This document shows, piece after piece, positions 8,812-16,664 of a stretch of DNA of 64,000 nt. The notes below the pieces were generated by a model that ran no database searches, was not told the DNA's origin, and saw only the letters and a program-made list of their open reading frames with translations. Location of the stretch: NCBI GenBank assembly GCA_042701975.1, contig CP170561.1, forward strand, positions 3,100,001-3,164,000. Direction: 5' to 3'. Origin of the DNA: JAFALK01 sp042701975 (lineage in GTDB: Bacteria > Pseudomonadota > Gammaproteobacteria > Burkholderiales > Burkholderiaceae_C). Every line of letters begins with the position of its first letter. The first letter of the stretch is position 1. A program made the translations under genes and the position numbers.

Positions 8812-9312
8812 ATGGACCTCCCGAGCAACCAGCTGTCGATGACGATCCTGATGACGCCGGACACGGCGAACTTCGCCGGCAACGTCCACGGCGGCACCAT
8901 CCTCAAGCTGCTCGACCAGGCAGCGTACGCTTGCGCAAGCCGTTATGCGGGGCGCTACGTGGTGACGCTGTCGGTAGACCAGGTGATGTTCCGGCAGGCG
9001 ATCCACGTGGGCGAGCTGGTGACCTTTCTGGCCTCGGTGAACTACACCGGCACCTCGTCGATGGAGGTGGGCATCAAGGTCGTGGCGGAGAACATCCGCT
9101 CGCAGGAGGTGCGCCACGTGAACAGCTGCTTCTTCACCATGGTGGCGGTGGATGATGAACGCAAGCCGGCCTCGGTGCCGCCGCTCAATCCGACCACGCC
9201 CGAAGAGATCCGCCGCTTTGAAGGCGCAAAAATCCGCCGGCGACTCCGGGAAGAGTTCGCTGAGCGGATGAAGAACAGCAGCACGGGCGGCGCTGCTTCA
9301 GCAGCGCCGTGA
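8812..9312 (+). CDS. Acyl-CoA thioesterase, hotdog fold (YciA/BACH-like)
   Basis: This 166-residue protein hydrolyses acyl-CoA to free acid and CoA in the cytoplasm. The hotdog domain is recognised from the active-site loop GNVHGGTILKLLDQAAY (residues about 23-39), the following VTLSVDQVMFRQAIHVGE and the central helix/strand pattern up to about residue 130. The C-terminal arginine-rich tail is common in this group. It lies 51 bp after the DUF418 gene and is convergent with the MFS transporter at 9323. A nine-base-pair stem spans its stop codon. Confidence 0.88.
   Translation: MDLPSNQLSMTILMTPDTANFAGNVHGGTILKLLDQAAYACASRYAGRYVVTLSVDQVMFRQAIHVGELVTFLASVNYTGTSSMEVGIKVVAENIRSQEVRHVNSCFFTMVAVDDERKPASVPPLNPTTPEEIRRFEGAKIRRRLREEFAERMKNSSTGGAASAAP
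9288..9309. terminator. Stem-loop between convergent genes, possible bidirectional terminator
   Basis: A perfect nine-base stem (CGGCGCTGC at 9288-9296, GCAGCGCCG at 9301-9309) with a TTCA loop sits at the junction of two convergent genes. There is no clear T-tract on either side, so termination is only plausible. Confidence 0.35.
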
Positions 9313-9322
9313 TCCTTGGCGA

Positions 9323-10675
9323 TCAGTGATCGTGATGCAGGTAAGCCGCTTGCTTGGGCAGGCGCAGGCTGAACAGAAAGGCCACGACCATCATGGCCGT
9401 CACGTACCAATAGAAGGTGGATTCCATGCCCGCGTTCTTCAGCGAGAGCGCCACGTATTCGGCTGAGCCGCCGAACAGGGCATTGCCGATGGCATAGGCC
9501 AGGCCCACGCCGAGGGCGCGCACTTCGGGTGGGAACATCTCGGCCTTCACGATGCCGGCCACCGAGGTGTAGAAGCTGGCGATGGTCATGGCCACGACCA
9601 CGAGCAGGAAGGCGACGAAGGGGCTGCTGACGAACTGCAGCGCGCCCAGCAGCGGCACGGTGGCCAGGGTGCCCAGGCCCGAGAACAGCAGCATGTTGTT
9701 GCGGCGGCCGATGCGATCGGACAGCGCGCCCATGATCGGCTGCAGCACCACGAACACCAGCAGCGCGCCCGTCATCACGTGACTGGCCGTCTTGATTGGC
9801 AGGCCCACAGTGTTGACCAGGTACTTCTGCATGTAGGTCGTGTAGGTGTAGAACACCAGCGAGCCGCCGGCGGTGTAACCCACCACGGTCAGGAAGGCGC
9901 GCCAGTGGTGCTTGAGCAGGCCGCTGACGGTGCCGGCGTTCTTGCTGTTACGGGCGGATTCGTCCTGCGTCTCATGCAGCGTGCGGCGCAGCAGCAGGGC
10001 AACGACTGCCGTGACGGCGCCCAGCGCGAACGGGATGCGCCAGCCCCAGGCCTTCAGCTCGGCGGTGCTGAGCGTGGCTTCCAAGATCACGAGCACCAGC
10101 ACGGCCAGCAACTGGCCGCCGATCAGCGTGACGTATTGGAAAGACGAGAAGAAGCCGCGACGGCCGCGCAGCGCGACCTCGCTCATGTAGGTGGCGGTGG
10201 TGCCGTACTCGCCGCCGACCGACAGGCCCTGGAACAGGCGGCACAGCAGCAGCAGGAACGGCGCCCAGGCGCCGATCTGCTCGTAGGTGGGCAGCAGGGC
10301 GATGACGAGCGAGCCGCCGCACATCATCGCCACCGAGATCAGCATCGAGGTCTTGCGGCCCACGCGGTCGGCGATGCGGCCGAACAGCCAGCCGCCGATC
10401 GGGCGCATCAGGAAGCCGGCGGCGAACACGCCGGCCGTGTTGAGCAGCTGCGCGGTCGGATCGGATTTGGGGAAGAACGCCGGCGCGAAATACAGCGCGG
10501 TGAAGGCGTAGACGTAGAAGTCGAACCACTCGACGAGATTGCCCGAGGAGGCCGCCATGATGGCGAAGATGCGCTTGCGCGTCTCGGCGGCGGTGTAGGG
10601 GCGGGGCGCCGTGGTCGGCGATGCGGCGGATGCTGATGCTGAAGCAGCGCCGGGGTGCGTGAGGCTGATGGTCAT
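9323..10675 (-). CDS. MFS organic-acid:proton symporter (MHS family, KgtP-like)
   Basis: This 450-residue, 12-helix transporter belongs to the metabolite:H+ symporter family, which includes KgtP (alpha-ketoglutarate), ShiA and ProP. Visible signatures are GNLVEWFDFYVYAF at the first helix, GGWLFGRIADRVGRKTSM in loop 2-3, GGEYGTTATYMSEVA in helix 5 and SDRIGRRNNM in loop 8-9. The start at 10675 is chosen because GGAG lies a few bases upstream on the minus strand and MTISLTHP begins a normal cytoplasmic N-terminus. It is downstream of a response regulator and sensor kinase on the same strand, so expression is probably induced by the transported acid. Substrate (a di- or tricarboxylate, or alpha-ketoglutarate) is inferred from family and context. 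Confidence 0.88.
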   Translation of the reverse strand: MTISLTHPGAASASASAASPTTAPRPYTAAETRKRIFAIMAASSGNLVEWFDFYVYAFTALYFAPAFFPKSDPTAQLLNTAGVFAAGFLMRPIGGWLFGRIADRVGRKTSMLISVAMMCGGSLVIALLPTYEQIGAWAPFLLLLCRLFQGLSVGGEYGTTATYMSEVALRGRRGFFSSFQYVTLIGGQLLAVLVLVILEATLSTAELKAWGWRIPFALGAVTAVVALLLRRTLHETQDESARNSKNAGTVSGLLKHHWRAFLTVVGYTAGGSLVFYTYTTYMQKYLVNTVGLPIKTASHVMTGALLVFVVLQPIMGALSDRIGRRNNMLLFSGLGTLATVPLLGALQFVSSPFVAFLLVVVAMTIASFYTSVAGIVKAEMFPPEVRALGVGLAYAIGNALFGGSAEYVALSLKNAGMESTFYWYVTAMMVVAFLFSLRLPKQAAYLHHDH

Positions 10676-10776
10676 CTTGTTGTCTCCGGTGTTTGGCCCG
10701 GGCGACAAGACTCATCGGGCCTGCAACGAGTGTCGGCAGACGCTGCCCGGGCGTCTTCCGTACCTCTTGGCGGAGT

Positions 10777-10798
10777 CTCTGCGTAGATTTACGCAGAG
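10777..10798. promoter_or_regulatory. Inverted repeat upstream of the MFS gene, candidate response-regulator site
   Basis: The perfect inverted repeat CTCTGCGTA-N4-TACGCAGAG lies about 100 bp upstream of the MFS start and just beyond the regulator stop. The position fits an activator operator for the LuxR-type regulator encoded next to it. It lacks a T-tract on the minus strand, which makes a terminator less likely. Confidence 0.5.
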
Positions 10799-10804
10799 CC
10801 GGAG

Positions 10805-11410
10805 TCAGAGCCCATGCTCGCGGAGGAAGCGGTCCAGCTCGTGGCTGTTGGCCACGTCCAGCTTGGCGAAGACATGGGCGCGGTGCGTCTCCACCGTGCG
10901 CGGCTCGATGGGTGCCAGCAGCTGTGCGATGCGCTTGTTGGCGTGTCCTTCTGCCACCAGACGCGCCACCTGCATCTCACGCGGCGTGAGCTTGTGCCAC
11001 AGTGCCAGCGCGGCGTGGCGCGCCTGCAGCCGCGTGCCGATCTCGGCGGCGCGGGCGGCGGCCTTGTCCAGCATCTCCAGCAGGCGCTCTTCAGGACAGG
11101 GCTTCTCCAGCCAGCCGAAGGCGCCGTCCTGCACGGCCTGCACGGCAACGGGAATGTCTCCGTGGCCCGAGAGGAAGAGCACCACCAGCGGGCTGGCGCG
11201 CTCGCGCAGCGCATCGAACACCTGCAGGCCGCTCATGCCTTCCATGCGCAGATCGAGGATGGCCACGCCGGGTTGGTCCAGCGCTGCGCTGTGCAGAAAG
11301 GTCTCGCCCGACGCAAACGCCTGTACCGCATGGCCGCGCGAAAGCAGCAGCAGGCCCAGCGAGCGGCGCACGGCCTCGTCATCGTCGATCACATACAGCG
11401 GGTGGCTCAT
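10805..11410 (-). CDS. Response regulator, FixJ/LuxR type (partner of the adjacent kinase)
   Basis: A 201-residue protein starting at the ATG that overlaps the kinase stop (ATGA, 11407-11410). The receiver domain (residues about 4-115) has the acidic pair DDD at the N-terminus, the phospho-acceptor aspartate in ILDLRMEGMSG, the SGHGD threonine/serine position and the lysine in LEKPC. A LuxR-type helix-turn-helix occupies residues about 138-195 (LTPREMQVARLVAEGHANKRIAQLL, EPRTVETHRAHVFAKL). This FixJ-like layout is typical of regulators paired with DctS-like sensors of carboxylates. A start three codons upstream (11419) is possible but less well coupled. Confidence 0.92.
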   Translation of the reverse strand: MSHPLYVIDDDEAVRRSLGLLLLSRGHAVQAFASGETFLHSAALDQPGVAILDLRMEGMSGLQVFDALRERASPLVVLFLSGHGDIPVAVQAVQDGAFGWLEKPCPEERLLEMLDKAAARAAEIGTRLQARHAALALWHKLTPREMQVARLVAEGHANKRIAQLLAPIEPRTVETHRAHVFAKLDVANSHELDRFLREHGL

Positions 11411-13566
11411 CAAGCGCATTCCAGTTCAAGCGTGAAGATCGCGCCGCCGCCTTCCAAAGCGGCCCGGTTCTCGAACGACAGCGTACCGCGATGGCTCTCC
11501 GCAATCGTGCGGCAGATGTTGAGACCCAGGCCCAGGCCGCCGCTCTTGGTCGTGAAGAAGGGCGTGAAGGCTTGCGCGGCGACCGCTTCGCTCATGCCCG
11601 GTCCGTGGTCGGCGATGCGCAGCCGCAGGCGGCTGCCTTGTTGCTCGGCGTCGATCTCGACCACGCGGTGTTCGGCCGGCGTGCCGGCTTCGTCCATGGC
11701 CTGCAGGCCGTTGAGCACCAGGTTCAGGATCACCTGCTCCAGCAGCACGCTGTCGCCGCGCACGGCGGGCAGGTCCGGCGGCAGGTTCGCCTCCACCCGC
11801 GCGCGGCGGGCGCGGATCTCGCCCTGCAGCAGCGCCAGCACGGCAGCCACGCGCGGGGCGATGGCGCAATCCTCGGCCGAGATGGCGTGCTGCCGCACGA
11901 AGCCGCGGATGCGCTTGACGATCTCCGCACTGCGCTGGGCCTGCGCCATGGTGGCGTCGAGGCTTTCCGTTAACAGTGCCTGCTGGCCCTGCGCGGCAAA
12001 AGCCTTGGCGGCGCTGGCGAAGTTGCTCAGCGCCATCAGCGGCTGATTCAGCTCGTGCGCCAGCGTGATCGCCATCTCGCCCAGGCTGGCCAGGCGCTGG
12101 GCATGCCAGAGCTGGTCGTCGCTTTCGCGCTGGCGTTCCTCGGCCTGCTTCTGTGCGGTGATGTCCACCACCGAGGTCATCCAGCCGGTGTGCTGGCCCT
12201 CGGCGTCGATCAGCTTGGCGGTGTAGACCATGGTCAGCACCTCGTGGCCGTCACGATGGCGGATGCGCGACTCGAAACCGGAGACGACCGAGAGGCCGGC
12301 CATCGTCGTCTCGTAGTCGCGCCAGTGCTTGTCCAGGTCCTGCGGGTGCCAGTAGGGATAGGGCGGCAGCCTGTTCAGCAGCTCCTCCGCCGGGTAGCCG
12401 CACATCTCGCAGAAGGCGCGATTCACATAGATGATGCGGCCCTCCAGATCGCGTGCGCGCATGCCGACGAGCAGCGAGTCCTCCATCGCCTGGCGGAAGG
12501 CGTGGGCCTGGTCGAGCTCCTGCGTGCGTTCGCGCACGCGCAGCTCGAGCTGGCGCTGGATGTCGCGCTGCTCGGCAAAGCGCCGCTCGCGCAGCCGCCA
12601 GTACAGCGCGGCCAGCAGCAGGGCGATGGCGCTGATCGAACTGAGCAGCCAGGCCCGCTGGCGTGCCTGCACGACAGGTGCGCGGTCGGCGGTGACGGTT
12701 AGCGTCCAGCCGAACTCGGGCAGGTGCTGGTCGATGGCGAGGTAGCTGCGCCGGCCGCCGGGCAGGGTGGTGCGAAGCACATAACCGTCAGATTCGACGG
12801 TTGCCGCCTGGGTCTTCCAGTCCAGCAGCGGGAAGGTTTCGCGCGGGCCGTACTGCAGCTGGCGATGCACGCCGTCCAGCTCGCTGGCCGAGAGCGCGCG
12901 CCGGCTCTGGAACAGCCAGTCCGGCACCGAGCTGAGGAAGACGATGCCGTGCGTGTCCGTGATCAGGATGGGGTCGCGCACGCTGGCCCAGGCGGCGGCG
13001 ATCTCGCGCAGGCTGACCTTGGCCACGGCCACGCCGATCACGCGTCCGCCTTCGCCGGCGCGCACCGGTGTGGAGAGGAACAGGCCGGGCTCGCCGGTGG
13101 TCTGGCCCACGCCGTAGAAGCGGCCATCGCGCCCGGCCAGGGCATCGGCAAAGTAGGGCCGGTTGGCGTAGTTCTGGCCGACGAAGCTGCGCGCCGGCTC
13201 GCGCCAGTTGCTGGAGACGAGCGTCTGGCCCTGCGTGTCGATCAAGTAGAGCGCATCGGAGCCGGCGCGCTGGTTCAACTGCTCGATGTAGCGGTCGGCC
13301 CGTTCGCGCAGGTTCGGGTCCTGGGGATGCGCCAGCACGGCCTGGATCTCCTGCTGCTGGCTGAGCGCGTAGGGCAGGTAGGCGAAGCGCTCGGCGACGC
13401 CGCGCAGGCCCAGCGTGTGGATCTCGATGACGCGGCGGATGGCGTCCGTCTGCGCGCTGGCCTCGCGCCGGGCGGCCCATTCACCGATGGCGAAGATGGC
13501 TGCAGCCACGAGAGCCAGCAAGGCGAGCGCCAGGGGCAGGCGGCGAGAAAGTCGTGAGTCCGGCAT
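11410..13566 (-). CDS. Sensor histidine kinase with double Cache and PAS domains (DctS/DctB-like)
   Basis: This 718-residue membrane kinase has a transmembrane helix at residues about 8-28. A periplasmic Cache sensor follows (about 40-285) that contains FVGQNYANRPYFADALAG, a motif seen in C4-dicarboxylate sensors of the DctB/DctS group. Next come a second membrane helix near 300, a short coiled coil, a PAS-PAC domain (about 355-470), the HisKA box LASLGEMAITLAHELNQPL with the phospho-acceptor histidine, and an ATPase domain with the N and G boxes (NLVLNGLQAM, DHGPGMS, GGLGLGLNICR). It is the first gene of a three-gene minus-strand unit with the regulator and the MFS transporter. Its start is only 29 bp from the divergent ureE start. 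Confidence 0.92.
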   Translation of the reverse strand: MPDSRLSRRLPLALALLALVAAAIFAIGEWAARREASAQTDAIRRVIEIHTLGLRGVAERFAYLPYALSQQQEIQAVLAHPQDPNLRERADRYIEQLNQRAGSDALYLIDTQGQTLVSSNWREPARSFVGQNYANRPYFADALAGRDGRFYGVGQTTGEPGLFLSTPVRAGEGGRVIGVAVAKVSLREIAAAWASVRDPILITDTHGIVFLSSVPDWLFQSRRALSASELDGVHRQLQYGPRETFPLLDWKTQAATVESDGYVLRTTLPGGRRSYLAIDQHLPEFGWTLTVTADRAPVVQARQRAWLLSSISAIALLLAALYWRLRERRFAEQRDIQRQLELRVRERTQELDQAHAFRQAMEDSLLVGMRARDLEGRIIYVNRAFCEMCGYPAEELLNRLPPYPYWHPQDLDKHWRDYETTMAGLSVVSGFESRIRHRDGHEVLTMVYTAKLIDAEGQHTGWMTSVVDITAQKQAEERQRESDDQLWHAQRLASLGEMAITLAHELNQPLMALSNFASAAKAFAAQGQQALLTESLDATMAQAQRSAEIVKRIRGFVRQHAISAEDCAIAPRVAAVLALLQGEIRARRARVEANLPPDLPAVRGDSVLLEQVILNLVLNGLQAMDEAGTPAEHRVVEIDAEQQGSRLRLRIADHGPGMSEAVAAQAFTPFFTTKSGGLGLGLNICRTIAESHRGTLSFENRAALEGGGAIFTLELECA

Positions 13567-13595
13567 GCCCGGGATTTTGGGCTACGCTCGTGCTC

Positions 13596-14108
13596 ATGCT
13601 TCAAGTCTCCAAAGTTTTGCCGCAGGGCCACGGTCTTGCGCCCGTGCTGCTCAAGCGCGCTGCAACCGTCGTGCTCGATTGGGATACGCGGCAGAAAAGC
13701 CGCTTCCAGGCCACGGACAGCGAGGGCCGCGAGCTGGGCGTGTTCTTGCCGCGAGGCACGGTGGTGCGCGGTGGCGATGTGCTGGTGGCCGAGGACGGCT
13801 CGCTGGTCAAGGTCGAGGCCGCGCCGCAGCCGCTGCTGCGCATCACCGCCTGCAAGGCGCACGGTTCGCCCTTCGATTTGACCCGCGCCGCCTACCACCT
13901 GGGCAACCGCCACGTGCCCATCGAGCTGCAGCCCGACCATCTGAAGATCGAGCCCGACCATGTGTTGGCCGAGATGCTGCGCTCCATGCACCTGATCGTG
14001 AGCGAGGTGGAAGAGGGCTTTGAGCCCGAGGGCGGGGCGTACGCGGGTTCGCATCTGCACGTCCATGGTCAGCATGGGCATGGCCATGACGACGACCATT
14101 CGCACTGA
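13596..14108 (+). CDS. ureE: Urease accessory protein UreE (nickel metallochaperone)
   Basis: A 170-residue protein starting at ATG 13596 (MLQVSKVLPQG). It has the N-terminal UreE domain (QKSRFQATDSEGRELGVFLPRGTVVRGGDVL) and the C-terminal nickel-binding domain (ACKAHGSPFDLTRAAYHLGNRHVPIEL), where the histidine of GNRH binds nickel. The tail is histidine-rich (HLHVHGQHGHGHDDDHSH), as in Klebsiella UreE, and stores or delivers nickel. UreE hands Ni2+ to the UreG-containing complex that activates urease. The gene is followed by ureF and ureG with overlaps. The urease structural genes and ureD are not upstream as usual: a divergent sensor kinase starts 29 bp away. Confidence 0.95.
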   Translation: MLQVSKVLPQGHGLAPVLLKRAATVVLDWDTRQKSRFQATDSEGRELGVFLPRGTVVRGGDVLVAEDGSLVKVEAAPQPLLRITACKAHGSPFDLTRAAYHLGNRHVPIELQPDHLKIEPDHVLAEMLRSMHLIVSEVEEGFEPEGGAYAGSHLHVHGQHGHGHDDDHSH

Positions 14109-14790
14109 ATCGCCCGTTGAGGGCATCCCGCCGCAGCTGCGTCTGATGTGGCTGGCTTCCCCAGCCTTGCCCATCGGTGCGTTCTCGTATTCCGAGGGTT
14201 TGGAATCGGCGGTGGAGCATGGCCTGGTGCGAGATGCCGAGACGGCTGGCGACTGGCTCTCCCAGCAGCTGGCGCTGATGGCGCGCGGCGATCTGGCCGC
14301 GATGGCCGCAGCCGTTTCCGCCTGGCGTGCTGACGACGCATCCGCACTGACTGCCGTGGCCGACTGGGTGCGCTGTACGCGTGATGGCGCGGAGGCCAGG
14401 TTGCAGAGCGAGCAGATGGGCCAGTCGCTGCTCGTGTGGCTGCGCGGACAAGGCGTTTCGATCATTGAGGACCGGCTCAAGTCCGTCGGCCTGCCGCATT
14501 ACGTGATTGTCATGGCACTGGCCTTGTCCAGCATCGAGCTGCCGCTCGACCAGCTGCTGCAGGGCCAGGCTTTCGGCTGGGCCGAGAACCAGGTGCAGGC
14601 GGCGCTCAAGGCCGTGCCCCTGGGGCAAAGCGCCGGCCAGCGCGTGCTGGCCCGCCTGGCCGCGGAGATCCCCGCCGCCGTGCAGCTTGCCATCGAGACG
14701 CCGCTGCAGCAGCGGCAGCTGTTCGCGCCCATGCTGTCCATCCTGGCCGCGCGCCACGAAGTCCAATACTCACGCCTCTTCCGATCATGA
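14086..14790 (+). CDS. ureF: Urease accessory protein UreF
   Basis: This 234-residue protein is the GTPase-modulating chaperone that bridges UreD and UreG during nickel insertion into urease. The family motif LRLMWLASPALPIGAFSYSEGLESAVEHG lies near residues 15-45, and the all-helical body ends with PMLSILAARHEVQYSRLFRS. Its start lies inside the histidine-rich end of ureE. ATG codons at 14065, 14074, 14080 and 14086 are all in frame; 14086 gives a typical N-terminus, but the choice is uncertain. The stop overlaps ureG in an ATGA. Confidence 0.93.
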   Translation: MTTTIRTESPVEGIPPQLRLMWLASPALPIGAFSYSEGLESAVEHGLVRDAETAGDWLSQQLALMARGDLAAMAAAVSAWRADDASALTAVADWVRCTRDGAEARLQSEQMGQSLLVWLRGQGVSIIEDRLKSVGLPHYVIVMALALSSIELPLDQLLQGQAFGWAENQVQAALKAVPLGQSAGQRVLARLAAEIPAAVQLAIETPLQQRQLFAPMLSILAARHEVQYSRLFRS

Positions 14791-15437
14791 CGACGACCAC
14801 GAACCTGCATCACATCCCCGGACGCACCAAGAAGCTGCCGCCGCTGCGCGTGGGCATCGGCGGGCCGGTGGGCTCGGGCAAGACAACCCTGCTGGAAATG
14901 CTGTGCAAGGCCATGCGCGAGAAGTGGGACCTGGTGGCCATCACCAACGACATCTACACCAAGGAAGACCAGCGCCTGCTGACGGTCAGCGGCGCGCTGC
15001 CGGCCGAGCGCATCATGGGCGTGGAGACCGGCGGCTGCCCGCACACCGCCATCCGCGAGGACTGTTCGATCAACCTTGAAGCGATCGACCGGATGCTTGC
15101 GGCCTTTCCCGATGCCGACGTCGTCTTCGTCGAAAGCGGCGGCGACAACCTGGCGGCGACCTTCAGCCCGGAGCTGAGCGACCTCACCATCTACGTGATC
15201 GACGTCGCAGCCGGCGAGAAGATCCCGCGCAAGGGCGGCCCCGGCATCACCAAGAGCGATCTTTTCGTGATCAACAAGACCGACCTGGCGCCACATGTGG
15301 GGGCAGACCTGGCCGTGATGGAGTCCGACACCCAGCGCATGCGGCCGACCAAGCCTTTTGTCATGACCAACCTGAAGACGCAGGCCGGTCTGGCACAGGT
15401 GGTCGCCTTCATCGAGTCCAGGGGAATGCTCGGTTAG
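14787..15437 (+). CDS. ureG: Urease accessory GTPase UreG
   Basis: A 216-residue SIMIBI-class GTPase that drives nickel delivery to apo-urease. It has the P-loop GPVGSGKTT (residues 26-34), the metal-binding CPH in GGCPHTAIREDCS, the switch segment VESGGDNLAATFSPEL and the guanine-specificity motif NKTDLAPHVG. Length matches the family (about 205-220). Coupled to ureF by a four-base overlap; last gene of the ureEFG block. An imperfect stem-loop starts at its stop codon (15437-15461), without a T-tract. Confidence 0.96.
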   Translation: MTTTTNLHHIPGRTKKLPPLRVGIGGPVGSGKTTLLEMLCKAMREKWDLVAITNDIYTKEDQRLLTVSGALPAERIMGVETGGCPHTAIREDCSINLEAIDRMLAAFPDADVVFVESGGDNLAATFSPELSDLTIYVIDVAAGEKIPRKGGPGITKSDLFVINKTDLAPHVGADLAVMESDTQRMRPTKPFVMTNLKTQAGLAQVVAFIESRGMLG

Positions 15438-15461
15438 GCAAGCTTGGGTAAACCCCTTGCC
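15437..15461 (+). terminator. Imperfect stem-loop after ureG
   Basis: GGCAAG (15437-15442) pairs with CTTGCC (15456-15461), with an additional inner GGG/CCC pairing and a three-base bulge. No run of T follows, so intrinsic termination is weakly supported; it could also pause polymerase before phaR. Confidence 0.3.
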
Positions 15462-15469
15462 GACGGCAA

Positions 15470-15487
15470 ATTGTGCAGCTGCACAAT
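15470..15487. promoter_or_regulatory. 18-bp perfect palindrome upstream of phaR, probable PhaR operator
   Basis: The sequence ATTGTGCAGCTGCACAAT is a perfect 18-bp palindrome ending 19 bases before the phaR start. It is rich in TGC/GCA, the element described for PhaR binding sites in other bacteria, and PhaR proteins are known to repress their own genes. Autoregulation here is therefore likely but not shown. Confidence 0.6.
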
Positions 15488-15506
15488 GTTCGGCAAAGGA
15501 GACGAC

Positions 15507-16058
15507 ATGGCATCGAGCAAGAAGCAGGCCGGAACAGCAGCGGAAGAGGGCGTTCGCATCCTCAAGAAGTATCCGAACCGCCGGCTCTACGACACCCGCA
15601 CCAGCAGCTACATCACCCTGGCCGACGTGAAGGGCATGGTGCTGGACAATCAGCCTTTCGAGGTGCGCGACGCCAAGACGGGCGATGAGATCACCCGGGC
15701 CATCTTGCTGCAGATCATCCTGGAAGAGGAGACCGGCGGCGTGCCCATGTTCAGCACCCAGTCGCTGGCCCAGATCATCCGCTTCTACGGCCACGCCATG
15801 CAGGGCGTGATGGGCGACTACCTCGAGCGCAACATGCAGTCCTTCACCGACCTGCAGAAGAGCTTCACCGAGCAGAGCAAGGGCAGTGCTTTCACGCCCG
15901 AAGCCTGGAGCCAGTTCCTGGCCGGCACGCCGATGAAGGGCGTACTGGAAACCTACGCCGAGCAGTCCAAGACGCTGATGGACCAGTGGCAGGAGCAGAT
16001 GAAGCAGGCGAGCGCGATGTTTCCGGGGATGACGGGGTTTCCGCCGAAAAAGCCTTGA
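15507..16058 (+). CDS. phaR: Polyhydroxyalkanoate synthesis regulator PhaR
   Basis: This 183-residue DNA-binding protein represses phasin and its own gene and is titrated off by PHA granules. The start at ATG 15507 follows AAAGGAGA. The N-terminal PHB_acc_N domain (residues about 19-80: ILKKYPNRRLYDTRTSSYITLADVK) binds DNA, and the following PHB_acc segment (ILLQIILEEETGGVPMFSTQSLAQIIRFYG) mediates polymer binding and dimerisation. The C-terminus is helical and ends with glutamine/methionine-rich repeats. A near-perfect palindrome 20 bp upstream is the likely autoregulatory site. The presence of phaR implies that the organism makes PHB-type storage polymer. Confidence 0.95.
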   Translation: MASSKKQAGTAAEEGVRILKKYPNRRLYDTRTSSYITLADVKGMVLDNQPFEVRDAKTGDEITRAILLQIILEEETGGVPMFSTQSLAQIIRFYGHAMQGVMGDYLERNMQSFTDLQKSFTEQSKGSAFTPEAWSQFLAGTPMKGVLETYAEQSKTLMDQWQEQMKQASAMFPGMTGFPPKKP

Positions 16059-16094
16059 TCGGATCAACGAAGGCCGAAGCTCCAGCTGCCCTCC

Positions 16095-16478
16095 ATGCGC
16101 AAACCAGCCAGCAGCGATAACGCCCTCAGCTTTCGAGCCGGTGCTGGCGCGCTGGGGCTGTTTGCCGGCATCGCGATTGGATTGCTGCTTGCCTGGCTGA
16201 GCTATGCCGCTCTGGCTTCAGCGCCTTCGTTTCCCGTCCTGCTGTTGGGCGGAGCCGTTGCCGGCCTCGTGACGGGGCTGGTCCTGCCTTCCGAAACGCT
16301 GTTGCTGGTCGAAGCCGTGGCGCACTTCTTCGTTGGACTCCTTGCCACTTCTGCGAACGTAGACATTGACGATGAAATCATGGAAGCGCCGTTCGAAAGG
16401 CCGCGCTATCTCCGATTCGCCGCGATATTCGGCGCTGCCTTGGCGATCTCGATCTGCATCCTTTCGCGCTTGAATTAG
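16095..16478 (+). CDS. Small hypothetical membrane protein (about three helices)
   Basis: A 127-residue protein I do not recognise. Hydrophobic segments lie near residues 17-38, 45-85 and 107-124, separated by an acidic loop (NVDIDDEIMEAPFERPRY) that would sit on one side of the membrane. There is no clear ribosome site before ATG 16095, which lies 36 bp after phaR. Codon use looks like that of its neighbours, so the frame is probably real, but no function can be given. Confidence 0.55.
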   Translation: MRKPASSDNALSFRAGAGALGLFAGIAIGLLLAWLSYAALASAPSFPVLLLGGAVAGLVTGLVLPSETLLLVEAVAHFFVGLLATSANVDIDDEIMEAPFERPRYLRFAAIFGAALAISICILSRLN

Positions 16479-16664
16479 CGACAAAACAATGGATCCCGAA
16501 AGCGCCGCTGCCACCGTGGCGCGGCTGCGCACTCGGCCAAATTTCTTTACTTGCTCACTAGGGTTTCGATGGGTCAGAAGGTTTCCTGAAGGCAGGCAGC
16601 ATTGCGCCTTCGCGTTCGATCTGAGCGCGAAGAAAACAATGTCTGACTACATGAGGGAGAGTCA

